From IMG/VR virus record IMGVR_UViG_3300037840_000051, positions 1 through 36,846 of that record: a DNA stretch of 36,846 nt; one strand, 5' to 3'. This DNA is from a virus. This document shows positions 1-6,548 of the stretch, one piece after another. Under the pieces are notes generated by a model, which made no database searches, was not told the DNA's origin, and saw only the letters and a program-made list of their open reading frames with translations. Made by a program: the position numbers and the translations under genes. Each line of letters opens with the position of its first letter. Position 1 is the first letter of the stretch.

Positions 1-38
1 ACGATGAGGATCATCCGCCGTTCTGACGGCCCGCACTG

Positions 39-82
39 CCCTCCCCGGGCCTGGCTGGGTCAGGCATCGCGACCGGGGAGGG
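39..82. promoter_or_regulatory. Nested hairpin upstream of the first gene
   Basis: CCCTCCCCGG at 39-48 is perfectly complementary to CCGGGGAGGG at 73-82. Inside it, GCCTG (49-53) pairs with CAGGC (61-65) around a 7-nt loop. This gives a very stable two-tier hairpin with a 7-nt bulge on the 3' side. No T-run follows, so it is not a typical intrinsic terminator. It ends about 17 nt before the first start codon and could be a structured mRNA leader, a processing site or a protein-binding element. The structure is seen directly; the function is unknown. Confidence 0.5.
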
Positions 83-99
83 AATTACACCTGAAGGGA

Positions 100-618
100 A
101 TGATGATGGAAGACACGACGGATCAAGAAATGCGCCAGCGCATCACTCAGACATTGCTGGGCGAATTTGAAAAAATCAATGAAAACTTGAAGGTGATCGA
201 GCAAGAGATCGGGCTTGCAGTTCAGTGGATGAAGGACACGGGGGATACCTGGAAGATCGAGCAAATGGCGGGGATGCTTCACCATCTCGTCGAAGCTCAA
301 TTTAATGCGACGGCACTCGTAAGTCACTGGACAGGGTTAGGACTCTGCAAGGTTGCGGAGTGTTCTGATACATGGGCCGTCATGCATCTTCGCAGAATTC
401 CATACAACGAATACCTTCAGAGCCCTTGGTGGCGATCGCGTCGTCAGCGAGCTTTGGAGTTATCCGGGGACCGATGCCAGGTCTGTAATTCTACCGGCCC
501 TCTCGATGTACATCATCGGACATACGAACGCCGTGGCGAAGAGGCCGATGGCGACCTTTTCGTTTTGTGCCGTGGCTGTCACGACATTTTCCACGAGAAC
601 GGCAAGCTCGCGAGGTAG
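100..618 (+). CDS. HNH endonuclease
   Basis: A 172-aa protein. The C-terminal third is a zinc-bound HNH nuclease: CQVC (about residues 126-129), the catalytic LDVHH (135-139) and CRGCH (157-161), ending in IFH. The N-terminal ~90 residues are predicted helical and show no family I recognise. HNH enzymes make metal-dependent cuts in DNA. In phages they act in packaging beside terminase, or as homing nucleases. Here the gene sits in front of the replication gene and far from terminase, so its role is open. ATG occurs at 100, 103 and 106; AAGGGA just upstream best fits 106. The longer open frame back to position 4 has no start support and crosses the hairpin. Confidence 0.85.
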   Translation: MMMEDTTDQEMRQRITQTLLGEFEKINENLKVIEQEIGLAVQWMKDTGDTWKIEQMAGMLHHLVEAQFNATALVSHWTGLGLCKVAECSDTWAVMHLRRIPYNEYLQSPWWRSRRQRALELSGDRCQVCNSTGPLDVHHRTYERRGEEADGDLFVLCRGCHDIFHENGKLAR

Positions 619-621
619 CCG

Positions 622-1452
622 ATGGACTGGTTCCGAGTCTATGACTCAATCATCGATGATCCGAAGATCGTTCAGAGATCAGCCGAAGTTCGATGGTTTT
701 ACGTCGCTCTTCTCGCGGTCTCCTCCCGTTCATCTATACGCGGAACACTTCCTGATAGAACGTCAATCGCGTTCCATCTAAGGATCAAACCGAGCTACGC
801 TAACCGTCTTATAGACGAGTTCATTAAGGGCGGATTGATTGATGAAGACGAAAGTACAAAACAACTTACGATGCACGGATGGAACAAGCGGCAGTTCAAA
901 AGCGACGACGTTACAGCCCGAACCAGACCGTTTCGGGAACGTTCCGGCGCCGTTCCAAGAAACGTTCCGGGAACGCCTCGCGCGCGCTCAGAGACAGAGA
1001 CAGAGACAGAGACAGAGAAGAACCCCCCTATAAAGCCCCCCAAGTCCGGGGGATTTGTTCCACCTGATTGCGTGACTGTTCAGGATTGGTCTGACTTTGA
1101 AGAGATGCGAAGGAAAATTCGGAAACCACTGACCGATCGAGGACGCCGAGGCGTGGTTAAAGAATTACTTCGACTTCAGGGTGAAGGCCATCCTCCGGAC
1201 AAAGTATTAGAGCAATCGATTCGAAACGACTGGCAAGACGTTTGGCCAATCCGGGAATCCAGCAATGGGCAAATGCATGGTCGTGTACACAAGCGCGAGC
1301 CCCGAATCAACACCCCAGCGAACAGCTTCCACAACCCGATGGATGATCTTCGACGTCAGCAAGCCGAGATTGACGCGAAAGCTCGCGAGCGAAAGGAAGC
1401 CAAGGAAAAGGCCCAACGCGAGCGTGAACGAGCGCAAGGACAAAAGCCATGA
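622..1452 (+). CDS. Replication-initiator-like winged-helix protein
   Basis: A 276-aa protein. Residues 1-90 begin DWFRVYDSIIDDPK and look like a winged helix-turn-helix of the kind found in phage replisome organisers. Residues 95-145 are a low-complexity linker with an (ET)n run. Residues 150-210 carry a helical region ending DKVLEQSIRNDWQDVWP, which resembles the C-terminal motif of DnaD/O-type phage replication proteins. The tail (about 235-276) is a highly charged R/E/K helix. The likely role is binding the phage origin and recruiting helicase; this is inferred from architecture and position, with no catalytic motif. GAGG at 612-615 supports the 622 ATG. The gene contains GTTCC repeats that could be an internal origin. 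The stop overlaps the next start (ATGA). Confidence 0.6.
   Translation: MDWFRVYDSIIDDPKIVQRSAEVRWFYVALLAVSSRSSIRGTLPDRTSIAFHLRIKPSYANRLIDEFIKGGLIDEDESTKQLTMHGWNKRQFKSDDVTARTRPFRERSGAVPRNVPGTPRARSETETETETEKNPPIKPPKSGGFVPPDCVTVQDWSDFEEMRRKIRKPLTDRGRRGVVKELLRLQGEGHPPDKVLEQSIRNDWQDVWPIRESSNGQMHGRVHKREPRINTPANSFHNPMDDLRRQQAEIDAKARERKEAKEKAQRERERAQGQKP
934..977. repeat. GTTCC/GGAAC inverted repeats inside the replication gene (possible origin iterons)
   Basis: GGAACGTTCC, a perfect 10-bp palindrome, lies at 936-945. GTTCC recurs at 952-956 and 964-968, and CGTTCC-G-GGAACG at 963-975 is an inverted repeat with a 1-nt centre. All of this falls in the linker-coding part of the replication-initiator-like gene. 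Lambda-type phages carry origin iterons inside their O gene, so this cluster is a candidate origin. The repeats are seen; the origin role is inferred. Confidence 0.35.
991..1020 (+). repeat. (GAGACA)4 hexanucleotide tandem repeat
   Basis: Four perfect copies of GAGACA (991-1014) followed by GAGAAG encode a Thr-Glu alternation in the linker of the replication-initiator-like protein. Because the unit is 6 nt, slippage would add or remove an ET dipeptide without a frameshift, so linker length may vary between relatives. Confidence 0.9.
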
Positions 1453-1901
1453 TCATCGGCGAAGGCGATACCTACGAGCATGCCAAGGACGAAGCGGGGG
1501 TGTGCAAGATTTGCAACCTGACTGGTCAGCTCGAAATCTTCCATCCGAATTATGACGGCAACCCAGCCATTGACGTTGTGAACGACCGCGGCGAAGTCCG
1601 AAGAATTCCGGCTCGGGTTATGGCGCACTGTGCATGCAAGGTTGGCCAGTGGATGCGACGGCACACACCGACCGAACTCCTCCCAAGGATTCCGGATCTC
1701 AGAGACTTGCGCGGCCGGCAAAGCCAGTGGCTTACCTACGATCCAACCACGCCGGAGATCGACGAAGACTTGGAAGGTATGACTCCAATGCAGATCACCG
1801 CGGCCGTGGCGCGAGCGATGGGAATTGAACCGAAGACGAAAGCTGTGGTTGAAGCAGTGCGAGCCTATCGCGAGCCAGGCTGTGATGACGACCTCTCCTA
1901 A
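1449..1901 (+). CDS. Hypothetical protein with putative zinc-binding cysteines
   Basis: A 150-aa protein not recognised as a named family. A CKIC pair near residue 19 and a second cysteine pair (HCAC, about residues 60-63) could form a zinc site. The C-terminal half is helical (MTPMQITAAVARAMG). The start overlaps the stop of the replication-initiator-like gene by 4 nt (ATGA at 1449), so translation is probably coupled. This position often holds a helicase loader or accessory replication factor in phages, but nothing in the sequence proves that role. Confidence 0.7.
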   Translation: MIIGEGDTYEHAKDEAGVCKICNLTGQLEIFHPNYDGNPAIDVVNDRGEVRRIPARVMAHCACKVGQWMRRHTPTELLPRIPDLRDLRGRQSQWLTYDPTTPEIDEDLEGMTPMQITAAVARAMGIEPKTKAVVEAVRAYREPGCDDDLS

Positions 1902-1912
1902 CCCCCAACCCC

Positions 1913-1930
1913 CGGAGCCCCGAGATGAGC
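1913..1930 (+). repeat. 18-bp direct repeat, copy 1, over a start codon
   Basis: CGGAGCCCCGAGATGAGC at 1913-1930 is repeated exactly at 2098-2115. Each copy spans the start of a gene: ATG at 1925 here, ATG at 2110 in the other. It is probably a duplicated gene-junction sequence. Confidence 0.85.
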
Positions 1931-2113
1931 CAACAGACGCAAGCTAGCCTAGCTCTGGATGAGTTGGAGAAAGCATATAAGAAGTATTATGATATCATTT
2001 ACCAATCAACAGATGCTTTATACAAAATCGGCATGCGGATCACGGAATGCAATTGTCCTATCAGGGCGTTGATTGTCGAAGACCTCGAAAACAAATACGG
2101 AGCCCCGAGATGA
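1925..2113 (+). CDS. Small hypothetical protein
   Basis: A 62-aa protein, largely helical, with a Lys/Tyr-rich segment (EKAYKKYYDIIYQ) and a single CNC motif. No family recognised. Its DNA is visibly more AT-rich than its neighbours, which hints at recent acquisition. The start lies within the first copy of an 18-bp repeat, and the stop overlaps the next start within the second copy. Confidence 0.6.
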   Translation: MSQQTQASLALDELEKAYKKYYDIIYQSTDALYKIGMRITECNCPIRALIVEDLENKYGAPR

Positions 2114-2115
2114 GC
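2098..2115 (+). repeat. 18-bp direct repeat, copy 2, over a start codon
   Basis: This is the second exact copy of CGGAGCCCCGAGATGAGC. It contains the ATGA overlap between the 62-aa gene and the next gene. Recombination between the two copies would cleanly remove the gene at 1925-2113. Confidence 0.85.
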
Positions 2116-2370
2116 GAGCCTCAGAAGGATTGGACTGACGAACAGGAAGCTAGATATCAGGCGGTCAAGGAGAAGATTGTTCTTACACCACCGAATCCAG
2201 GGCCGAAGGCAATGACGCTGGTAGACGTCCTGGATGCCTTAACGCGACTCCCACTAGAGATGACAGTCTGTGGCGCGTCGACACCGGTCTATCTCTGGGC
2301 TCGCGACAATGATGCTCCTGTAACCCGGATCTATTACGACGACTCAGCAAAGAGAGTGGTGATCTCATGA
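2110..2370 (+). CDS. Small hypothetical protein
   Basis: An 86-aa protein with no recognised family. The N-terminus is charged (TDEQEARYQAVKEK), followed by a probable alpha/beta part (MTLVDVLDALTRLPLEMTV) and a C-terminal strand pattern (VTRIYYDDSAKRVVIS). The chosen ATG at 2110 overlaps the upstream stop (ATGA); the longer frame from 2047 would run through the upstream gene. It lies within the coupled early operon. Confidence 0.65.
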   Translation: MSEPQKDWTDEQEARYQAVKEKIVLTPPNPGPKAMTLVDVLDALTRLPLEMTVCGASTPVYLWARDNDAPVTRIYYDDSAKRVVIS

Positions 2371-2618
2371 CTCCTCGAACTGCGCAAGAATCCACGAGAG
2401 ACCGCAACCACCCATACCGAACCATCGCGGAAAGTGTGCAGTTTGCCGATGCCGGATGGTTTCCATTTTGTGAGCTGAGCCCAGAAGACAACGACATTAT
2501 TTTCCAGGCGCGGCTTGCTGGCTACGGTCCTTGCTTCGCCGCGTTTCCGACATCACAGGCGCAAGCTGATCGGACGCTTGCTGGCGCAAAGAAATTTCTG
2601 GACAAGGAGCGAACATGA
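2367..2618 (+). CDS. Small hypothetical protein
   Basis: An 83-aa protein with no recognised family. The centre is rich in aromatic and acidic residues (FADAGWFPFCELSPEDND) and the C-terminus is helical. It is joined to both neighbours by 4-nt overlaps (ATGA at 2367 and at 2615), so it belongs to the coupled early operon. Confidence 0.65.
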   Translation: MTPRTAQESTRDRNHPYRTIAESVQFADAGWFPFCELSPEDNDIIFQARLAGYGPCFAAFPTSQAQADRTLAGAKKFLDKERT

Positions 2619-2887
2619 CCCCTCCCCTCTCCCCCCCGCGCCAGCCGCTCACGACGGATCAGGGATGGCGCAGACTGAGCGTTTACGTGTTGGAGAAATA
2701 CGGCCTGCCGTACAAGCTCGCAAACTGGATTGAGTTCGAGAACAACATATTTCGTCTCGATGATCTCTGCACTTGGTGGCAAACGCATCAGACGGCCGAG
2801 ATCAAGGGAATCAGCGAGAAGGAAGCCGCCGCCATCGACGCGGCCGTAACGCGGTTCTGGGACGCATGGACACAGGAGCACAAATGA
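2615..2887 (+). CDS. Small hypothetical protein
   Basis: A 90-aa protein, unrecognised. A proline-rich N-terminus is followed by a compact helical region rich in Trp (LCTWWQTHQT, RFWDAWTQEHK). Its start overlaps the preceding stop and its stop overlaps the next start (ATGA). Confidence 0.65.
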   Translation: MTPPLSPPRQPLTTDQGWRRLSVYVLEKYGLPYKLANWIEFENNIFRLDDLCTWWQTHQTAEIKGISEKEAAAIDAAVTRFWDAWTQEHK

Positions 2888-3069
2888 AACTCGCATTCAC
2901 GTCCGATCAAACCAACGTCCTGATGGCAGTCGCCATGCTCCGCTGGGAAGAAGGCGCCGACTTCGACGTCGCCAAGATCGTCACCGAAGTCTGCCGCGAG
3001 GAATTGCGCCGTGCCCACCTGGCTCTCGACTCCCTCAGAGCCCAGCCGCGGGAAGGGGGCGGGAAGTGA
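2884..3069 (+). CDS. Small hypothetical helical protein
   Basis: A 61-aa protein, unrecognised, probably all helical (VLMAVAMLRWEEGADFDVAK). The ATG at 2884 is chosen because it overlaps the upstream stop (ATGA); the upstream in-frame extension to 2773 lies within the neighbouring gene. The last codons overlap a GTG start for the next gene. Confidence 0.65.
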   Translation: MKLAFTSDQTNVLMAVAMLRWEEGADFDVAKIVTEVCREELRRAHLALDSLRAQPREGGGK

Positions 3070-3260
3070 CGGACCTTGAAGCTCAAGAAAACTACAGACG
3101 CGAGATCGACGAGCTGATGGAGCCAGTCAAGATCATTGAACGCCAATCCGTCCGCATCGCAGAGCTGGAGCGAGCGCTCGAAGATATCGCGGGATTACTC
3201 GACCGAGGCGAAAACGCTTACGAAATTGCCCACGAAGTTCTCGGAAAGGACACTACGTGA
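3066..3260 (+). CDS. Small coiled-coil-like protein
   Basis: A 64-aa, highly charged protein that starts with GTG at 3066 inside the upstream stop (GTGA). The sequence (VRIAELERALEDIAGLLDR) has heptad-like hydrophobic spacing typical of short phage coiled-coil proteins of unknown function. It is translationally coupled on both sides. Confidence 0.65.
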   Translation: MTDLEAQENYRREIDELMEPVKIIERQSVRIAELERALEDIAGLLDRGENAYEIAHEVLGKDTT

Positions 3261-3346
3261 AACCAGCCCTGATCGGCCTTTGCTTCATCTGTGGCGTGCT
3301 GTTCCTCGCGGGGTGCGTGGCGTTAGTGATTGGAATGAACCTATGA
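3257..3346 (+). CDS. Tiny single-span membrane peptide (29 aa)
   Basis: This GTG-started frame at 3257 overlaps the upstream stop (GTGA) and ends in the ATGA that starts the next gene, so it fits the operon exactly. The peptide is almost entirely hydrophobic after a Lys-Pro start and contains LFLAGC (residues 15-20). That resembles a lipobox, but hydrophobic residues continue after the cysteine, so a plain membrane span is as likely. Function unknown. The tight fit between genes is the main evidence. Confidence 0.5.
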   Translation: MKPALIGLCFICGVLFLAGCVALVIGMNL

Positions 3347-3564
3347 GCGAACACCGAATCATAACAACCCCGCACCTCCTCTACGCATCCCAGCGGGTCT
3401 ACTGCCGAAGCACGGGGCGGTGCTTGGGGTTCGTGAACCAACTGAACATCCCCGCCAATTCCCCAGCAATGGCGTTGCTCAAAGAGTGGCGCAAAATCAT
3501 CAACCGCGTGACGCTCGATACCCAGCGAAGAATTCGCCGCGAGCAGAGGAGGAAGCCGAAGTGA
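3343..3564 (+). CDS. Small basic hypothetical protein
   Basis: A 73-aa protein with a strongly basic C-terminus (DTQRRIRREQRRKPK) and a short CRSTGRC motif. The basic tail suggests nucleic-acid contact, but no domain is recognised. The ATG at 3343 overlaps the upstream stop, and the stop overlaps a GTG start at 3561. Confidence 0.6.
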   Translation: MSEHRIITTPHLLYASQRVYCRSTGRCLGFVNQLNIPANSPAMALLKEWRKIINRVTLDTQRRIRREQRRKPK

Positions 3565-3863
3565 GCGAGCACACAAAAGAGCCGTGGACCGTCGAAATGG
3601 TTGTGTCGGAAAACTACTTCGACATCTGTTGCGGATATCAGATTCCCGGCAGAGAGAGCCCGATTCTGATCGCGTCGACATACGGAGACGAAGATCGTCC
3701 AAACGATGTCGCTCAAGGAAAAGCGAACGCCCGACGGATCGTAGCTTGCGTCAACGCTTGCGCCGGGATCAGCACGGGACGACTTGAGCGAATGGTGATA
3801 TCTGGAGACGTTCCAGTACCAGGGTTCATCAAAGCGGCAAAAGAATACGGAGACGACTCATGA
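3561..3863 (+). CDS. Conserved phage protein of unknown function (NARRIVACVNAC motif)
   Basis: A 100-aa protein with a GTG start at 3561 inside the upstream stop. It begins EHTKEPWTVE and carries NARRIVACVNACAGIST around residues 62-78. From memory, this motif recurs in a widespread family of small phage proteins whose role has not been established. The full length is typical for that family. It is coupled to the next gene by ATGA at 3860. Confidence 0.7.
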   Translation: MSEHTKEPWTVEMVVSENYFDICCGYQIPGRESPILIASTYGDEDRPNDVAQGKANARRIVACVNACAGISTGRLERMVISGDVPVPGFIKAAKEYGDDS

Positions 3864-4201
3864 GCCATCACGCAAGCGACCTAGATCCCGAGATGAGGCG
3901 ACAGATCGAAAAGATGCGAGGGCGATACAAGCTCGATCCAGAAGACGGAAAGGTCTGCCGTGAGATCGAAGACGGACCGCCACTCGATCTTGGTCCAACC
4001 GGCAAGTTTCCGCGCGGCAAACTGACTTCGCACGACGAAGGCGAGATTAAGATTGCCGTTGCAGCCGACAAGAAAAACCAGGCGGTCATTATTTCCTTCC
4101 AATCACAAGTGACCTGGATCGGCTTCGATTACGATCAAGCGATGGCCCTATCAGATTCACTCCGCGACAAGGCGAACGAGTTGCGGGGAATCGTGCCATG
4201 A
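3860..4201 (+). CDS. Hypothetical protein
   Basis: A 113-aa protein. The N-terminal half is charged (RRQIEKMRGRYKLDPEDGK) and the C-terminal half alternates strands and one helix (VIISFQSQVTWIGFDYDQA), as in small phage proteins that often lie in early operons. No named family recognised. It overlaps both neighbours by 4 nt. Confidence 0.65.
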   Translation: MSHHASDLDPEMRRQIEKMRGRYKLDPEDGKVCREIEDGPPLDLGPTGKFPRGKLTSHDEGEIKIAVAADKKNQAVIISFQSQVTWIGFDYDQAMALSDSLRDKANELRGIVP

Positions 4202-4662
4202 CCCGCCTTATCCCCCTCCTGATCCTCTGCATCCTCGCCGGCCACTCCCTCGGCTCCGCCGCCGCGCATCGCTACCGCCAGCAGGCGCAGCCATTCGTTC
4301 CACTCCCGGCATGCTCGCTCACCGTGAAGGGCTGCGGCGCTGCCGTGAATGGCAATTGGTGCACCGGCTGGGCGACCGTCGACTGCGCTAGCCACCCTGG
4401 CTCCGGCACCGCTTGCGGTACGGTCTCCGTGACGCTCATGACGTGGCGGCGCGACCCATTCAGTGGCCTTTATGAGTTCTGGGAGGACGACTGCCAGGCC
4501 GAAATGCTCTCGTGCAACGAGGGGCTTTATATCTACACGGCTGAAATCTTCTTGTCGAGCACGTTCGAGTGGCGCACCGAAGTCATCGTTTGCGCGGGCG
4601 ACTGCGAGCCTGGCGGGTGCGCTGTGCCGTTGTGCGACCGGGTTCAATTTTGGGGGGAATAA
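4198..4662 (+). CDS. Secreted cysteine-rich protein
   Basis: A 154-aa protein with a clear signal peptide: MTRLIPLLILCILAGHSLGSAAA, with likely cleavage near residue 23. The mature part has 11 cysteines spaced through about 115 residues (KGCGA, NWCTG, VDCAS, GDCEPGGC), consistent with a disulfide-bonded extracytoplasmic fold. It matches no family I know. A secreted disulfide-rich protein inside a phage early operon is unusual; it could act on the host envelope or on competing phages. That role is speculation. It overlaps the upstream stop by 4 nt. Confidence 0.65.
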   Translation: MTRLIPLLILCILAGHSLGSAAAHRYRQQAQPFVPLPACSLTVKGCGAAVNGNWCTGWATVDCASHPGSGTACGTVSVTLMTWRRDPFSGLYEFWEDDCQAEMLSCNEGLYIYTAEIFLSSTFEWRTEVIVCAGDCEPGGCAVPLCDRVQFWGE

Positions 4663-4663
4663 T

Positions 4664-5059
4664 ATGTGCTTCTACGTCGATGAATACGCTGAAGTCTGGC
4701 GCGAATCAACTCCGAAGGCTCGCAAGGAGTACAAGTGCGATGAGTGCGGCGGGGCCATCCTGGCTGGTGAAACTTACCGGTGCATCTTCACCATCTTTGA
4801 ATCGCAGCCCGATACGTTCCGGGAATGCCAGAAATGCCAGGCTGTGCGAGCAGCCATTGCGAAGATCGAACATGCTCGCGGCTGCGAAGGCCAGGAAGCA
4901 ATCGCGCCGATGGGCGGCTTGGCAGAGGCAATCTCGGATGATTCGCCGGACCATTACGGCCTGATGCGTTACGACGAAGACGCCGATGAATACGCAGTGT
5001 CTCGCGCTGCGTCGCATTTGTTCAAAACATTTCCAGTGCTCATCGGAGAAATGGCATGA
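4664..5059 (+). CDS. Zinc-ribbon-like hypothetical protein
   Basis: A 131-aa protein. YKCDECGGAI (about residues 23-32) and ECQKCQ (about 53-58) form two CxxC pairs typical of a zinc ribbon, followed by a helical, acidic C-terminus. No specific family named. The ATG at 4664 sits just after the upstream TAA, with GGGGGGAATAAT in front of it; the longer frame from 4463 overlaps the secreted-protein gene and is rejected. Confidence 0.65.
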   Translation: MCFYVDEYAEVWRESTPKARKEYKCDECGGAILAGETYRCIFTIFESQPDTFRECQKCQAVRAAIAKIEHARGCEGQEAIAPMGGLAEAISDDSPDHYGLMRYDEDADEYAVSRAASHLFKTFPVLIGEMA

Positions 5060-5319
5060 CCGAACCACGAGTCTCGCGGGAGACCGTCAACGAGTTGATT
5101 GCGGCGTGCGAAAGGTGCCTATGCGCCGTGGATTGGAATGTAGCTCTATCGGGAATGAAGATTGCTGTCGACCATGCCCGCGCCGATCTCGCACGGAGCG
5201 AGCCAGAGACGGTCGAGATACAGGACGTGCTAACTCGCGTCACCGGCGACACGGGCTGGCGGATCAAATGCCCCGCATGCAGCTCGATCATCGGGTTCAA
5301 GATGGAGCCGCCGACGTGA
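5056..5319 (+). CDS. Small CxxC hypothetical protein
   Basis: An 87-aa protein with CERCLC near the N-terminus and CPACSS near residue 74. It may bind one zinc. The middle is helical. Unrecognised. It starts with ATGA overlapping the previous stop and ends in GTGA, which starts the nuclease gene. Confidence 0.6.
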   Translation: MTEPRVSRETVNELIAACERCLCAVDWNVALSGMKIAVDHARADLARSEPETVEIQDVLTRVTGDTGWRIKCPACSSIIGFKMEPPT

Positions 5320-5744
5320 CCCGTCGCACCAACCCCAAGCCGATCGTCATCCCCGAACGTGAAGTCCTCGCGTCATCGATGGCGATCCTGCGCGGGCTAG
5401 GGTGGACGGTGTGGCGGCGAAACGTGGGAATGTTCAAGCTCCCGAACTACGACGGCACGTACAGGACATTCCGAGCCAACGATCCTGGGATGAGCGACCT
5501 GTGGGGCGTCACGTCGAACAAGCGTCACTTTGAGCTTGAGATCAAGCGACACGGTAAGCGGCCCACGGCAAGGCAACTCGAATGGCTCCGAGGCTGGAAC
5601 AACGAGAAGGCCGATCGATTCGTTACGTTCTGGGTCGACAATACTGCGACCCTTGAGCGCGTCGCTCGTCACATCATGGCCGGGGGAAGGATTGAGTACG
5701 TGGGGGAAAAGGGCGATTACGATCTTATCGAGGGCACGCGATGA
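5316..5744 (+). CDS. VRR-NUC / PD-(D/E)XK nuclease
   Basis: A 142-aa protein read from the GTG at 5316 that overlaps the upstream stop. The PD-(D/E)XK core is visible: GMSDLWGV (Asp about 61), then FELEIKRHG (Glu 75 and Lys 77 of the ExK motif), then PTARQLEWL with a Gln near 87. Length and order fit stand-alone VRR-NUC nucleases in phages, which resemble Holliday-junction resolvases and act in recombination or DNA debranching before packaging. The upstream in-frame extension to 4986 is not supported. Confidence 0.85.
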   Translation: MTRRTNPKPIVIPEREVLASSMAILRGLGWTVWRRNVGMFKLPNYDGTYRTFRANDPGMSDLWGVTSNKRHFELEIKRHGKRPTARQLEWLRGWNNEKADRFVTFWVDNTATLERVARHIMAGGRIEYVGEKGDYDLIEGTR

Positions 5745-5989
5745 CCAAGAAGATTCTCCACATGTGCCTGGACGTTCGCGGCGCTCTGAAAAACTTCAGG
5801 CCGAGCGAGTGGGTCGGCTGCTGCACTGACCATGAGACGGGCCGCGTGTTGACGGCCGACGAGATCCATGACGCATTTTGCGACGAGCTAGCCAAGGGGC
5901 ACGAAGTCATTCCCTTCGGCGAAGCGTGCGAGGGATTCGATTATTCCGGCGGCGGTTGTCCGGGCCACGAAGCGCCCGAGAAGGACTGA
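5741..5989 (+). CDS. Small cysteine-rich hypothetical protein
   Basis: An 82-aa protein. It contains five scattered cysteines plus CCTDHETG and a Gly/Cys-rich C-terminus (GGGCPGHEAPEK), suggesting metal binding. I recall similar short phage proteins but no assigned function. The ATGA overlap with the nuclease gene indicates coupling. Confidence 0.6.
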   Translation: MTKKILHMCLDVRGALKNFRPSEWVGCCTDHETGRVLTADEIHDAFCDELAKGHEVIPFGEACEGFDYSGGGCPGHEAPEKD

Positions 5990-5991
5990 CC

Positions 5992-6216
5992 ATGCCCGCC
6001 TCGACCCGCCGATTCACTGACTCGGAAGTCCTGAAGATCGTCTCCGCGGTCTGGTGGCTCGGCACGTATCCCAGCTACGAGGCATGCCTCGCCTGGGGCT
6101 TGGTGTGCTCGGCTCCCCGGTTCTACTTGCTACGCACAGCGACGTTCTTGCGTGAACACGGCATCCCTGACCGCTCGTGGTCGAAGGCGCGGAGGAAGGC
6201 GGAAAACAAATGCTAG
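5992..6216 (+). CDS. Small protein, paralogue A of the 'YP-Y-AC' pair
   Basis: A 74-aa protein that is clearly related to the gene at 6549. Both share RF[T/S], then W-x2-G-x-YP[S/T]Y[E/D]AC, GLVC and a C-terminal GIP-x-R. Predicted helices around residues 9-45 could form a helix-turn-helix-like fold, but I cannot assign a family. The basic tail (SKARRKAENK) suggests nucleic-acid contact. The ATG at 5992 follows the upstream TGA by 2 nt. Confidence 0.65.
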   Translation: MPASTRRFTDSEVLKIVSAVWWLGTYPSYEACLAWGLVCSAPRFYLLRTATFLREHGIPDRSWSKARRKAENKC

Positions 6217-6545
6217 ACGTGCTGAATTCTTGCGACGGCTGCGGCGGCCAGTGTTGTCGTCATATGGTCATGCCGCCATTTGTGCCGTACTTTGAACATA
6301 CGATGTTTCTCAAGAACGAAGAATTCTCGTCGCTGAAACGAAGGCGCCCGGATCTCGTTGCGGAATTGAAGGCTGAATACGAACGCAAGCAGCGCGAGCA
6401 CGATTGGCCTGAAGAGGCGCCGTGTTTGTGGCTCGACCAAGCTACAGGGCGGTGCAAGCACTACGCAGAGCGGCCGGAGATTTGTCGGGACTTCGATCGA
6501 GGAAGTCCAGAGTGTTTGACGTTTCGAGCGACAAGAAAGGACTAG
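6210..6545 (+). CDS. YkgJ-like CxxC cluster protein
   Basis: A 111-aa protein. The N-terminus has CDGCGGQCCRH (about residues 8-18) and the C-terminus CLWLDQATGRCKHY...RPEICRDF...ECLTF. This cysteine layout (CxxCxxxCC, then C-x8-C-x3-Y-x2-RP-x2-CR-x-F) is that of the YkgJ/PF03692 zinc- or iron-chelating family. Biochemical roles in that family are mostly unproven. The start at 6210 overlaps the previous gene by 7 nt; an alternative GTG lies upstream at 6177. Confidence 0.75.
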   Translation: MLDVLNSCDGCGGQCCRHMVMPPFVPYFEHTMFLKNEEFSSLKRRRPDLVAELKAEYERKQREHDWPEEAPCLWLDQATGRCKHYAERPEICRDFDRGSPECLTFRATRKD

Positions 6546-6548
6546 CCC

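Noticed and set aside
4-99. N-terminal extension of the HNH frame
   Set aside because: It crosses a strong hairpin, and a ribosome-binding site sits directly before the ATG cluster at 100-106.
353-781. 142-codon ORF over the HNH/replication junction
   Set aside because: It is a shadow; the HNH motif is in the other frame.
3257-3346. Lipoprotein call for the 29-aa peptide from its LAGC motif
   Set aside because: The hydrophobic stretch continues after the cysteine, which is atypical for a cleaved lipoprotein.
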